From Siphonodentalium dalli (Eukaryota; Mollusca; Scaphopoda; Gadilida; Siphonodentaliidae): 64,000 nucleotides of DNA. The stretch spans positions 189,335,794 to 189,399,793 of the forward strand of contig CP136064.1 of assembly GCA_032622095.1 (NCBI GenBank), given 5' to 3'. How positions within the stretch are numbered: the first letter of the stretch is position 1; each line of letters opens with the position of its first letter. Shown here piece after piece: positions 46,411 through 57,123 of the stretch. The translations under genes were made by a program, and so were the position numbers. A model generated the notes under the pieces. That model was not told where the DNA came from, searched no databases, and was given only the letters and a program-made list of their open reading frames with translations.

Positions 46411-46590
46411 AACAGAAGAATTATGGGTAACTTTTCAGGATTTAGTCGGAAATATGGCTTGTTGCCATTCATCGGAAAGCTCTCACAGAACTTTCCGACG
46501 AATGGCAACAAGCCATATTTCCGACTAAATCCTGAAAAATTACCCATAATTCTGCTGTGGTTAAGGAGTCGATTATTTAGAGCATTACTG
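46411..46590. mobile_element. TA-target palindromic MITE, left end lost
   Basis: AACAGAAGAATTATGGGTAA onward, then the full inner palindrome and right end to AGCATTACTG then TA. It is the only copy of this family in the upper 38 kb of the window. Confidence 0.88.
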
Positions 46591-46601
46591 TATATGCAAA
46601 G

Positions 46602-46624
46602 CTCCAGTCATGGAAGGGTTAACA
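46602..46624 (+). mobile_element. Solo end of piggyBac-like subfamily b
   Basis: GCTCCAGTCATGGAAGGGTTAA, only the terminal 22 bp remaining. Confidence 0.6.
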
Positions 46625-46696
46625 AAGCAGATCAGAAAGTTGTATTTTTGTCATCTTCAGTGGCAGACATCTAATTTTACTGTCACACATATTAAA

Positions 46697-47125
46697 GGCC
46701 AGGAACCTACGTCACCAATCAAGTCTCTAACCCAAAGCAGAACCTACATCACCAATCAAGTCTCTAACCCAAAGCAGTTTTGATTTTACATTTGCTTAAA
46801 AAACATATAAACGTTTGTCTGATAAGGTAAACTAGCACATGAACTGTTGATATTCACAATGCACATTAAAAAATTAGTAATCGTTAAAAACTCATATCTG
46901 TAACTGAAATTTACAAGGAAAATAGGTATCGATTGTACCCCGATTTGAACATCAAACACACCTCAATCATTAACTAGATGTTCGTAAAATTCCCATAATC
47001 CATTTCACTAGAATAACTCCTGCAACAAATAGCTAGTTCATCCACTGCATGAGTTCCAGATAGCAGCTATCCAAACTTCTGAAGCGACGGTGTAGAGATT
47101 ACATTAGTGACGTAGGTTCTTGGCC
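46697..47125 (+). mobile_element. ~430-bp inverted-end element next to a DLG splice donor
   Basis: GGCCAGGAACCTACGTCACC at the left is inverted at the right (GTGACGTAGGTTCTTGGCC). A 37-bp piece (AACCTACGTCACCAATCAAG onward) is duplicated in tandem at 46703-46777. The same element in reverse is at 24797-25410. It provides the empty site for the MITE at 24862. Its right edge is 28 bp from the exon 47153-47277. Confidence 0.82.
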
Positions 47126-47152
47126 CTGAAGTTCATAAAAAGCATGACTTAC

Positions 47153-47277
47153 TTGAGTCTGCCGTCAACTGCAGAAGCGCCCCCTGGTATGATTTTTGTG
47201 ATGAATATACTCGGATCTGAACCAATATGTGGATTATCTTCTCCTCCTGCTATACTGAATCCCAGTCCAGCATTTCC
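47153..47277 (-). CDS. dlg1: Discs large (DLG) exon: first half of PDZ1 with GLGF loop
   Basis: This 125-base minus-strand exon encodes [20 protein letters not shown], then [19 protein letters not shown], then RL and two bases of a split codon. It contains the carboxylate-binding GLGF loop and the beta-C region typical of PDZ1 in DLG1-4 ([19 protein letters not shown] in vertebrate DLG1). The acceptor follows a long T tract ending TTTTTAG, and the donor is GTAAGT. Entry phase 0 joins the upstream exon, giving an ERGNAGLGF junction; exit phase 2 (AA) joins the A that opens the next exon to make Lys. The match separates it from DLG5, MPP and ZO PDZ domains. A transposable element ends 28 bp downstream of its donor. 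Confidence 0.97.
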
Positions 47278-47411
47278 CTAAAAATGAAAAAAAAAAAAAT
47301 ATTGAAAGCTCAGCCTCCAGTATAAAGAAAGAACTTATTTGATAAGATCGAAAAGCATCTTGTTTTTCCCACAGTAATATTTTGCCACCAAAGACCATTG
47401 TCCTTTAATAG

Positions 47412-47823
47412 CAAGCCTGAGTTTAGTGTGCCTCTCATTTGCAGAATGAGGTCCCCAGAGGGTGAATTTAGTGATGTTACCCAGCACAGCAAGCTAACAT
47501 CACCAAATTCACCCTCTTGAGACTCAGATTTCAAGTTCCCAAATGGTGAATGTTGTGACGTACACCCATTGAGAACCTCGATTATGCAATGTGTCGTCTG
47601 CCAATTTGGGGATATAGAGAAACTAAACTAAAATTAAATAGAATCTAAGTTTCTATAGAAATTTGATAATAAAGTAACTCTCCAGAGATGATGAGGCCTA
47701 AGCAGAATGAGGTTCCCAGAGGGTGAATTTAGTGATGCTAGCCCACTACGTGGGATAGCATCACTAAATTCACCCTCTGGGGACCTCATTCTGCAAATGA
47801 CAGACACGCTATAATCAGGCTTG
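47412..47823. mobile_element. hAT-like multi-hairpin MITE
   Basis: CAAGCCTGAGTTTAGTGTGC to CACGCTATAATCAGGCTTG. It has the first hairpin (partly lost) and a second complete one at 47701-47800. Flanks GTCCTT-TAAT-AG (left) and GTCCTTAG (right) fit an 8-bp duplication with a 4-bp gain in one copy. Confidence 0.85.
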
Positions 47824-48224
47824 GTCCTTAGGTAGGGTTTCCGCTAGCCTTTGCCTCAGCCCATCAGCCTGTCATAGAATGGTACATCAAAATACATTAA
47901 CTGCCAAGCTTGAAGGCTTTCTTTCCTCACAGACAAAATGGTTAAAACTTTAAATGCCAAAAATCGCAGACTCTGTATCTCATAGCATCTGAAATCTCAG
48001 GAGAATAAAAGCAGACGGAATCCTATTTTATAGCCATTGGTTATCTGTCATGATTTGAGTGTAACTTTCAATGTATTCCTTACAATCAACAGATCTAGCT
48101 CTGATTGGTGCATGTTCAGTCTAATTTATTGAATGCCAACAGAAACTAATATGAGCCCCCAGAACGTGCTCTTTCGATCTGGCAGACTGCTATGGGAGAA
48201 CAATCTCCCGTTTTTAGGGGTGGT
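47824..48224. other. Intron sequence without recognised feature
   Basis: No repeat or exon identified. Confidence 0.5.
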
Positions 48225-48575
48225 CAAGCCTGAGTTTATTGTGCCTGTCATTTGCAGAATGAGGTCCCCAGAGGGTGAATTTAGTGATGCTATCCCGCAT
48301 AGCATCACTAAATTCACCCTTGGGGACCTCATTCTGCTTAGGCCTTATCTGCTATGGGAGACATAGAATCAGATTTAAGTTTCCAAATGGTGAATATTGT
48401 GATATACACCCATTGGGAACCTCGATAATGCAATGTGTCATCTGCCAATTTGGGGATATTGAGAAACTAAAAATAATAAAGAAACTTTTCAGAGAAGATG
48501 AGGTCAAAGCAGAATGAGGTCCCCAGAGGGTGAATTTATTGATGCTAGCCCGCTATGACAGGCACACCCAGGCTT
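48225..48575. mobile_element. hAT-like multi-hairpin MITE, second hairpin truncated
   Basis: CAAGCCTGAGTTTATTGTGC to ACACCCAGGCTTG. The first hairpin is complete; the second is cut after GATGCTAGCCCGCTATG. It is preceded by GGGGTGGT and followed by GGGTGGT, consistent with an 8-bp duplication minus one G. Confidence 0.85.
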
Positions 48576-49079
48576 GGGGTGGTAAATGTGGGAGAGGGGG
48601 CTGCCTTTGTTCAGCCAATATGATAAGGCCAGGGCTCATTTTACAATGTGACAAAGTTCTCACCCTGGGCCACCAGAAGTCGCCCTATTGTACCTCTGAG
48701 GTGAAGTTTGAGTCGCCTTTTAATTTTAGCACTTGCCCGAACTCAAGTGTATGTAAAGGCCAGTAGCCGGATGATGATAAACAGAGTTATTAGTTTCACA
48801 TGCACACTATTTATCTTCCCGTTTCGGTATTTACGTTTTAGTAATTTCTCTTGAGAATTCCAACTTTACCCTGTTTTGACATGGAATTGCCTTACAAATG
48901 TACTTGGGCATGAAAAATAAAAGCCCTAAAATCTCCAGAGGGAGAAGTGACCCTATTAGCAGGGTGTATAATGAGGCCTAGTTCAGGCTGCTGTTAGGCT
49001 AAGTTTATTATCTCAGCTTGCATAAAATTGAATGAATGGGGGCAGCCTGTATGGTGTTTCTTTGCCTGCTATCTGACGT
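48576..49079. other. Intron sequence without recognised feature
   Basis: Slightly GC-richer near 48590-48770; no exon recognised. Confidence 0.45.
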
Positions 49080-49278
49080 CAGTTTAACCTTCTCGTTTGT
49101 TGAACTTATTATCGGAACATTTACTAAGGGAAATACTCGTCAATGAGTATTTTATAGTATAGATAGGGTTACGGGTCGAGGGAAGACCAGGTGGAGAGTT
49201 AATTTCCCAGAGAAATAATAGACCATTCCAATGTATACCTTTATAACTGAATGGGGGAATCCATTTAGTAATCAATGG
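49080..49278. mobile_element. piggyBac-like MITE, subfamily c, truncated
   Basis: CGTTTGTTGAACTTATTATC, GAGTATTTTATAGTATAGAT, CAATGTATACCTTTATAACTG and ATCCATTTAGTA are family blocks in rearranged order, with one palindrome arm missing. An F5 element follows directly. Confidence 0.65.
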
Positions 49279-49640
49279 GTTACATACATATTATGTACTT
49301 GTTCGGATGCATAAAACTGATAAGTTAGTATTCAGGCGCTATGACAACTGGAGGAATATAACATTCTACTAACATTGAAGCAAATCGACTGCCACTCCAT
49401 AGAAAACATCGTCAGAACTACACTCAATTGTAAATATTTACTACTCGATTCGGGACGCATCTATCGGCGATAAACTAACGAAAACGATTTCGCCACCGAG
49501 AGTCACTGCATTTAATTCATATATAAGAATGACAGCGTGTTGTCAATTTGGATATACTATTTGTAAAAATTACTACTTTAAACAAGATTATTCTCCATTT
49601 TCATTTGATCACCCTCCCGGAGTGTTTCACATCACTTTAA
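49279..49640 (+). mobile_element. F5 element
   Basis: ATACATATTATGTACTTGTT to GTGTTTCACATCACTTTAA. Closely similar to 42727-43102, including CTACTCGATTCGGGACGCAT and CTATCGGCGATAAACTAACG. Confidence 0.8.
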
Positions 49641-49793
49641 GCAAAGAGAACCTCCAGCGCTCGAAATTAGAAGAAATGTCCCACAGCAAATTTAATGATG
49701 TGGCATGTAAGATTCCAAATGTTGCTTTATATTGCCATGGCCAATTTCGAGGTCTGGAACCTCAGACTAGTAAAACCACACCTTAATAGTGCT

Positions 49794-50218
49794 TTAACCC
49801 TTTACCCAAAAAACCGGCCAAAACCGGCCAAATAAAGCTTTAACAGCCTAAAATATCTTCGGTCTGTCTCAATAGAACCATACATATATGGATATCATTG
49901 GAACCGGCTCCTTGACCACATTGTGATAGTTTCAGTTATGCCCTGTGCCAATGCATTCTCTTATATATGCGAGTCGACCATAGGTCGCCTCGCATATATA
50001 AGAGAATGCATTGGCCTAACCATAGGTCGCCTCACATATATAAGAGAATGCATTGGCCTAACACTTTTTACCATTTTTTCTTGCATTCTTTAACAATTTT
50101 ATAATTTTGAATGTGTTAAGCCAATGCATTCTCTTATATATGCGAGGCGACCTATGGTCGACTCGCATATATAAGAGAATGCATTGGCACAGGGCCCTTC
50201 TGTTGGGTAAAGGGTTAA
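49794..50218. mobile_element. piggyBac-like MITE, subfamily a, with extra half-hairpin
   Basis: TTAACCCTTTACCCAAAAAA to TGTTGGGTAAAGGGTTAA, TTAA on both edges. It carries the two standard hairpins plus a duplicated half-arm (CATAGGTCGCCTCACATATA) at about 50019-50065. Confidence 0.92.
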
Positions 50219-50500
50219 TGCTCATCTCCATAAAGCTCAAGTACATTTGTATATTAAGGTATTCACAGCTCAAGGATGATCTATTGCACGTCGCTAATGC
50301 CTTTATAACACCTTGGACTGTGTGGTGTGTGAGCGTCTCCAATGCCGCCCTTATATATCTGGGTTCTCTATTGATTCTTCTCACTAATTTTGAGAGCTAT
50401 CAATAATAAATGCAAACGAAATCACAAAGCTTTTATGGAGGGTGAAGAGATTAATGCTTTCTGATCGTCCCGTCACAGCTCGAGTTTGACGCGAGCTAGC

Positions 50501-50938
50501 AAACCTGGAAATAGTGTCTGTCATTTGCAGAATGAGGTCCCCAGAGGGTGAATTTAGTGATGCTATCCCGCATGGCGGGCTAGCATCACCAAATTCACCC
50601 TCTGGGGACCTCATTCTGCTTAGGCCTCATCTTCTGGGAAGTATCTATCGTCTCAAATTAGCATTGTTTTTAGTTACTTTTTCCCTTCTGGGAAGTTTCT
50701 ATAACCCCTAATTTGCATAAGATAAAATGCATAATCGAAGTGACTAATAGGTGAACATCACCAACTACAACTGGGGAACTTCAATCTGATCCTAGGTCTC
50801 CCATAGCAGTTGAGGCCTAAGCAGAATGAGGTTCCCAGAGGGTGAATTTGGTGACACTAGCCTGCCATTTAGCTTCACTAAATTCACACTCTGGGAACCT
50901 CATTCTGCAAATTACAAGACACACTATTTGCAGGCATG
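50501..50938. mobile_element. hAT-like multi-hairpin MITE, diverged ends
   Basis: Two complete hairpins (50526-50616 and 50822-50907), with loop GGCGGGCTAGC in the first. The centre is in reverse orientation (CTTCTGGGAAGT blocks). Outer ends AAACCTGGAAATAGTGTCTG / CACTATTTGCAGGCATGG are diverged from CAAGCC. A palindromic AGCTCG-GACGCGAGCT-like block lies on both flanks (50478 and 50948). Confidence 0.82.
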
Positions 50939-51148
50939 GTCCCTTCGCAGCTCGGGTTTGATGTGAGCTAGGGGAGATAATACGCAGATCAACCAATTAA
51001 AGCTGCCTGAATGATTGGTCGGTTAACTTTTTCTCAACACCTGCAAGCAGAAGGTCATATCAAGACATGTGAATTCTCTCATAGTGGAAAGCTATATACA
51101 AATGAGTAAAAATATTGTTCATATTACCGAAGAATAAAGGTGTTGCAA

Positions 51149-51401
51149 CAAGCCTTGAAATAGGGTGTCTGTCATTTGCAGAATGAGGTCCCCAGAGGGT
51201 GAATTTAGTGATGCTACCCCACATAGCGGGCTAGCATCATCAAATTAACCCTCTGGGAACCTCATTCTGCTGAGGTGTAAGCAGAATGAGGTCCCAGAGG
51301 GTGAATTTGGTGATGCTAGCCCACTATGCGGGGTAGCATCACTAAAATCACCCTCTGGGGACCTCATTCTACAAATGACAGGCACGCTATTTCAAGGCTT
51401 G
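51149..51401. mobile_element. hAT-like multi-hairpin MITE with perfect 8-bp duplication
   Basis: CAAGCCTTGAAATAGGGTGT to CACGCTATTTCAAGGCTTG, flanked by TGTTGCAA at 51141-51148 and 51402-51409. Two hairpins lie back to back with the ~160-bp centre missing. This is the cleanest copy for defining family ends. Confidence 0.93.
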
Positions 51402-51421
51402 TGTTGCAACACACTTGGATT

Positions 51422-51694
51422 TTATACTAAATACTCATTGATGAGTAGTTATCCCTTTGGAAATGTTCAGATAGTAAGTTCAACAAACAACCAATGTTTG
51501 TTGAACATATTATCTGAACATTCCCCCCTAATAAATAGAACTCCTTCAACACTTTTATTATCAGTCATCTGCTTTATACCGGTACTAGTATATTACCTGT
51601 ATAATATATCCCTCCAAATCAATAATAGACCGATCCGATGTACACTGTTTTATTAAACTTGGTGGGAGAGTCCATTTAGTATAGAAAGAGTTGA
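51422..51694. mobile_element. piggyBac-like MITE, subfamily c
   Basis: ACTAAATACTCATTGATGAG at the left, palindrome GGAAATGTTCAGATAGTAAG ... ATATTATCTGAACATTCC, then TCCATTTAGTATAGAAAGAG-TTGA. The right TTAA is mutated to TTGA. Confidence 0.78.
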
Positions 51695-52279
51695 GTGCCA
51701 ACAATGAATTATCTCGTACTTTTTGCATGTACTTTTGAAAGGGAGGCGGCATTCAACGAGTTAAGGATGGTATATCTCTTTCTGGACATAATTACAACAA
51801 CAACATAATATTTATAAATCCCAATTTTCAAGAATACAAATAGCTATTTTATGAATAAAAATAAAACTGAAGATGGGGTATATTATTTATCTATAAAGGC
51901 ATAATAAAGTGGATTATTTCGATTGTAAATCTCTTCATGATCTGCAATTTGCCATGATTGTGGCTAATAACATAACGGTTCTACTTCTTGATATGCTCAA
52001 AACGTTTTCTTGTGGATTTCTGTTATAAAAATCTTTCCCATGAATGTCATAAAAAATTATAAATAAAATTGATATTAATTGATCGCAGCTTTCCAGACAG
52101 GTGTCCTCGATTTATATCTATTATTTTATCCTTATATCTATATAATCTATATAAAACTTGCTGGGACGAGATAGACCATCTTTAAGCATAATTTCAGTTG
52201 CTAGGCCACATCATGATGTTGGCACGAGTATTGTTAGAAGAAAGACTTTGTGGAGGGTTAGTTTCATTATGAAACCATG
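51695..52279. other. Intron sequence without recognised feature
   Basis: Very AT-rich; nothing recognised. Confidence 0.5.
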
Positions 52280-52437
52280 CCACTGACCTTCAGGAGTCAA
52301 CTGACAATTCACTAGCTTACCCAGATACATGAATCGGGTTACTCTCCTTTGTCATGGAATGTCAATCTGCACTTTTATTGTGAATTAAACCAACTGCGCA
52401 ATTGTTGGTATGACAGCCTAATCATAGTGATGCATTG
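52280..52437 (-). mobile_element. SINE body fragment
   Basis: TTACCCAGATACATGAATCG, GGTTACTCTCCTTTGTCATG and AATTGTTGG match the SINE at 39313-39494 in the same order and orientation. The box B region is decayed and the box A part is mostly lost. Confidence 0.6.
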
Positions 52438-52572
52438 AGGGCTATTTTAATACACCCCCTTCCCCCTCCCGTAATATATTTAATAGAAATGACTTACTTA
52501 TTAACTAGCACTGAGAAGAAGATATGGAAGTTTTTTTGCCTTTAATAGAATGCTGTTTGCTTTCATGTATTT

Positions 52573-53225
52573 TTCCCCCAAGAATTAAAATTCTCATCAA
52601 GAAAATAATGTCACTAACATCGCAAATTTTACCTTTAACCCTTTACCCAACAAACCGGCCAAAACTGGCCAAATAAAGCTTCAACAGCCTAAAATATCTT
52701 CGGTCTGTCTCAATAGAACCATACAAATATGGATATCATTGGAACCGGCTCCTTGACCACATTGTGATAGTTACAGTTATGCCCTGTGCCAATGCATTCT
52801 CTTATATATGCGAGTCGACCATAGGTCGCCTCGCATATATAAGAGAATGCATTGGCCTAAAGAAATATTTTTTTAACACTTTTTACTATTTTTTCTTACA
52901 TTCTTTAACAATTTTATAATTTTTAATGAGTTAAGCCAATGCATTCTCTTATATATGCGAGGCGACCTATGGTCGACTCGCATATATAAGAGAATGCATT
53001 GGCACAGGGCCGTTCTGTTGGGTAAAGGGTTAAAACAATGTATTTAAGTACTTAGCTGTAATATAGCTATGGCGGCTTAAAGTGGAATGTTCAGAAGGAA
53101 ATGTAGAGTAATAGAATTGTAGTATAGCAATTAAGTAATCGCATGATAAACAAAGATCTATTTCAGGCTTGTATAACATTGAGTCTTGGCCAGTATCCCC
53201 AGACAGCTTTTATTTCTAATGAGCT
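52573..53225 (+). repeat. ~260-bp repeat, occupied copy
   Basis: AATTAAAATTCTCATCAAGA, ACTAACATCGCAAATTTTAC, then the piggyBac-like element 52635-53033, then ATGTATTTAAGTACTTAGCT and GAATTGTAGTATAGCAATTA through TTTTATTTCTAATGAGC. The uninterrupted partner is 55895-56165. Confidence 0.88.
52635..53033. mobile_element. piggyBac-like MITE, subfamily a, with defined empty site
   Basis: TTAACCCTTTACCCAACAAA to TTGGGTAAAGGGTTAA. The partner repeat at 55895-56165 carries one TTAA (55951-55954) where this copy has TTAA-element-TTAA. The insertion therefore duplicated TTAA and nothing else. TTAA duplication is the mark of piggyBac-type transposition. Two 69-bp hairpins are as in the 39608 copy. Non-coding. 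Confidence 0.96.
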
Positions 53226-54589
53226 AAGTACTAAGGATGTGCAATTCAGATGTACAATCTATGATATACCGGTACTATTAAACATATTAGCAGAATGACG
53301 ATAAGTGGAATCCACCCACCCATAACCTCAATACCGTCTCAGATAAATGGCCTTGGATTTGACACAATCATAGCACTAGTACTGATTATAATATTCTCTA
53401 GACATATGAATATTAAAAGATTGTTGTCAAACTTGAAAAGGAATTTCAACCATATACTATAGAAATTATAACGAGAGACTGATCAAGTGATCGGCAGATG
53501 TTTAACCCATATCTTGGCGATAGCGATTAGCTATTTTTATAAATCCTGACACCAACCTTTTCATGAGTGCAAAAGTTTCAACAATTTACACTTTATATAG
53601 TGAGCATGTGAAAAATATTTAGTTATCACATTGTTTCAACAGGATTGGTGGAGGATGTTAATATTTTTAAGCAAATAAACCAAATGACCCTCACTATGCA
53701 GGTTAGGGGTGTGTTATCACGAACTATGCCAAGAACTATAAACATAATCAATGGAAATATTTGAGTTATCAAATCGGATAGTATGGGGTTAATCTTACCT
53801 AAACTAATGAACTGATAAACACAAAATAGTCTATAAAAAGCATGTCATTGGATTTAGAAACCCATACAATAAGTCAGTCTCAAGAATACCAGCATCGTTA
53901 ATATTACCCTGGAGCCCAAATGCAACTGAGGGAATTTCAAAATAAGACACTTCCTCTAATGATGAATATTCAATTGGTGATTTATTGAAAACCTTACTGA
54001 ACCTGGCTCAAAGTGAAAGGGATAATAATATTATATCTGTCTATCGCATAATATGTGTCTATGGAATGGTTTAATTTTAATCCCAAATCCATGCAAATCA
54101 AAAGTGGATCACCATCAACCTGGACATAGAATATGAGAATGATCAAATGAAAAGCATCAAAACCATATGATGTGTGGAAGGGTTAATCATTTGCAATGAC
54201 ATCATATCATGGAACTAAGGAATGTGTGGATTAATTTTTTTCTAAGATAAGACAACAGTGTCTGTAAACAACAATGTCTGTAAACAGCAATGTCTGTAAA
54301 ACATCTCTACAAAGTAACACTGGACTATTCCAATTTATTATTTTAGAATAGGTGTCTTATAGAGTGTACATTAACTAATGTAATGAACATGTTTCAACAA
54401 AGGGGTTAACTTAACATTGCACAGAAAACAGAACTGGACCTGAGAGTCATCAATCACAGTTTGACATATGATAAACAAGGTCTGCCAGCCACAACTGGTC
54501 AGGCTTAGCATGTAGTATCTATTAAATGTACATAGCTATAAATAACTCATTTCAATAACACACATGGTCTGTGTGATATGTTCTCTTCA
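53226..54589. other. Intron sequence with weak repeat relatives
   Basis: AT-rich. 53680-53790 has loose similarity to the 54590-55340 array (GGTTAGGGGTGTGTTATCAC; TCAAATCGGATAG). A 16-18-bp minisatellite (GTCTGTAAACAACAAT, three units) lies at 54257-54302. Confidence 0.5.
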
Positions 54590-55340
54590 AATTGGCAGCA
54601 GCAAACAGGTATTAATTACTTGAATTATAAAGGACCATAACTCAGTTAAAATATATCGGATCAAACCCATATTCAAACTTGATCTGTATTTAGGGGATGA
54701 GAAATTCATATACCAAATTTGGTGTTGATCAGATGAAAAATGTTTGAGTCATAGCAGCTTGTGTGAATTCTAAGTAAACATAAGAGTGAAAAGGGTTAAT
54801 TAAACAATACCAAAAACCATACAGATGAAGAACATGCTAAGAAAAACCTAGGTAAGAAATAGGAGGCAGATCAGAAGAAATATGTTCAACTTATTGCATT
54901 GGATAGCATGTGTGTGAAGGGTTAATTATTTTCAAAACCGATCAACCAATCAATACTAAAAACTATACAGGTGAGGGGTGTGTCATCATAAACCTACATA
55001 TCAAATATGAACACAATCGGACAAAAAATACTTCGGTTATAGCATCGGATAGCACATGCCCATGTGTGGATGCAATGTGTTAATAATTTCTAAACCGATC
55101 AACTGATCGATACCAAAAACTATACAGGTAAGGGGTGTGTCATAAACATGCATATAAAATTTGAACACAATCCGATAAAAAATACTTGTGTTGGATAGCA
55201 AGTGTCTACGGTACGACAGACAGACAGACGGACGGAATGACAGACAGACGGATGGACGGACAGACGGATGGACGAGCGACAGATGGTTGATCCGGACATC
55301 GGCATTATGTGTACCATATATGGTATGGGTACACATAAAA
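54590..55340 (+). repeat. Pearl-like element: ~158-bp units, GACA/GACG microsatellite, end hairpin
   Basis: Diverged units share CCGATCAAC, ACTATACAGGT and GGGGTGTGTCAT at 54922 and 55080 (158 bp apart); an earlier unit has CATAACTCAGTTAAAATAT. GACAGACAGACGGACGGA and relatives fill 55215-55280. A hairpin TATGTGTACC / GGGTACACATA closes the element at 55306-55337. It has the same order of parts as the elements at 1, 3545, 8440 and 44210. Confidence 0.8.
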
Positions 55341-55894
55341 AGCCGATTTAAACAAAATTGTTATCTTATAATATTTTTTAATTTATTAGGCGACACCAAT
55401 TTTGTGGGGAGAAAAAAAGTAGATGCAGGAGGTAAAAAAATAAAAATAAAAAAATCGTGGAATTTTACAAAAATTTTACAAAAATTGTTTTTGAATGAAA
55501 TTCTGCACCAAACAAGACATTTCTTGTCATGAAATACATGAAACTATGGATCTGTAAATGATTATAAGCAGAACCGGAAGCGGCAGCACATGAAAATCAG
55601 TATGCGTGTAAAACATTTTGAGAGAAAAAAGTTTTTCTTTTTTTTTCATGAAATGGAAAAAAAGTTGTAGGAGGTGTTCGTAAACCAGACTTAAAAATTG
55701 GTGTCGCCTTATATGAATTTAATTCTAATGTCCAGCTGGTCACATCAGTATGTCACTATGTGGCATCAAGACTGTTACGAGGCAATCCTGAAATGTGAAA
55801 ATATCTCAATTTTTCAGAGACGATGATTTTTTTTAAATAGGATTTATAGGATTCCAATTTGCAGAAGGTAAAATGTCATTTTCCCAAGATTTCC

Positions 55895-56165
55895 CTCAAA
55901 TTAAAATTCTCATTAAGAGACTAATCTCACTAACATCGCAAATTTAACATTTAAAATGATGTATTTAGGTACTTAGATGTAATATAGCTACTGTGGAAGT
56001 ATCCGGGCTTGAAGTGAAACGGAAGGAACTTTAGAGTAATAGAATTGTAGTATAGCAATTAAGTAATCGCTTGATAAATGAAGATCTATTTCGGGCTTGT
56101 ATAACATCAAGTCTCAGCCAACGACTGGCCGACTTTTATTTCTCATGAGCAAACATGATGAATTG
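55895..56165 (+). repeat. ~260-bp repeat, empty copy
   Basis: AATTAAAATTCTCATTAAGA, ACTAACATCGCAAATTTAAC, CAT-TTAA-AATG, then GTACTTAGATGTAATATAGC and GAATTGTAGTATAGCAATTA. It lacks the 52635-53033 insertion and so shows the pre-insertion site. Confidence 0.88.
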
Positions 56166-57123
56166 CTTGAGTTGCGTGGCGATGTATAGCCTGAATTAGA
56201 AATGGCAACAAGAAGACAATTGCTTGTGATGTCCCTAGGTAGCTATTGTCAAGACTATATTTGGAAACAAACTAATGAAATGGTCTGTGAGGATAAGCGT
56301 GCGAACCAGTGCTGAATACGAATGGATGACCAATGTAGCACGATTAGAATATTGTGCATGTCGTTAAACAGAATACAGGGATGCCATTTATTGTAGGTGG
56401 GATTCGAAAATATCGCATTTGGCGCTGTTTGGTGTGAAAGTCTACAGTTCTGGTAAAATCACAGCTAAGCTAAGCTGTGGAGTCTGTGTTTTAATCAGAA
56501 CTGGAAAGTCTTTTGCACATTTCATGTTCTATTACATAACATGATTCAGGGCACTAAATGTCCATTTTTCAACTATAAATGTCATGTTCTGCTTATTTCG
56601 TCAACATCTCCATCATAACCCAAAGAGAGCCAAATCAATTTAAGGATCACATGACCTCACTTGATGTGACCAGAACCACAGCAAATTAGATTATATGAAA
56701 ATTTAGTACGAGCACATGTTTACAGTGAATAATGAAATTTTGAAGTCTCATTTTCAATATAAGTTTCTTCTTTTTTTCTTTTTTTTTATACATTTGATAC
56801 CTAAAATAATTTTCTGCATGTTTTCCAGTTAGCTAAACTTGTGTGCTGTTATTTGTATATTTTTGACAGATAGAAAACATTTCCAGTTCAGATCCCCTGA
56901 CCAGGATAAAATCAAAGAAACTTAATCTCCCCATTTACCCACAAATAGAAATCAAGATACCGGTATAGTTCTGTTGAATAAGTAATGAGTAAAAGGCATT
57001 GGAAAAGAGATTCTTAATGCAAGATCTTGTACAAAATTGTTAATACATCAATTAATTCTTAGACTTCTTCAATCTTGGAGCCAGACACCCACAACATATT
57101 TTCCTCATAAAAGGCCAGGGGTA
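56166..57123. other. Intron sequence without recognised feature
   Basis: AT-rich with T-runs near 56770; no exon or repeat recognised. Confidence 0.5.

Larger units (their letters stand above)
1773..47152 (-). other. 45.4-kb DLG intron splitting PDZ1
   Basis: It spans from the GTAAGT donor at 47152-47147 to the TTTCAG acceptor at 1773. The exons on either side share a split Lys codon, so the intron is phase 2 and interrupts the PDZ1 coding sequence. It holds most of the repeats in the window. I looked for nested genes and alternative DLG exons and found none that convinced me. Confidence 0.88.

Noticed and set aside
55037-55336. ORFs with repeated HPSVRPSVCLS
   Set aside because: This is translation of the GACAGACGGACGG microsatellite of a pearl-like element.
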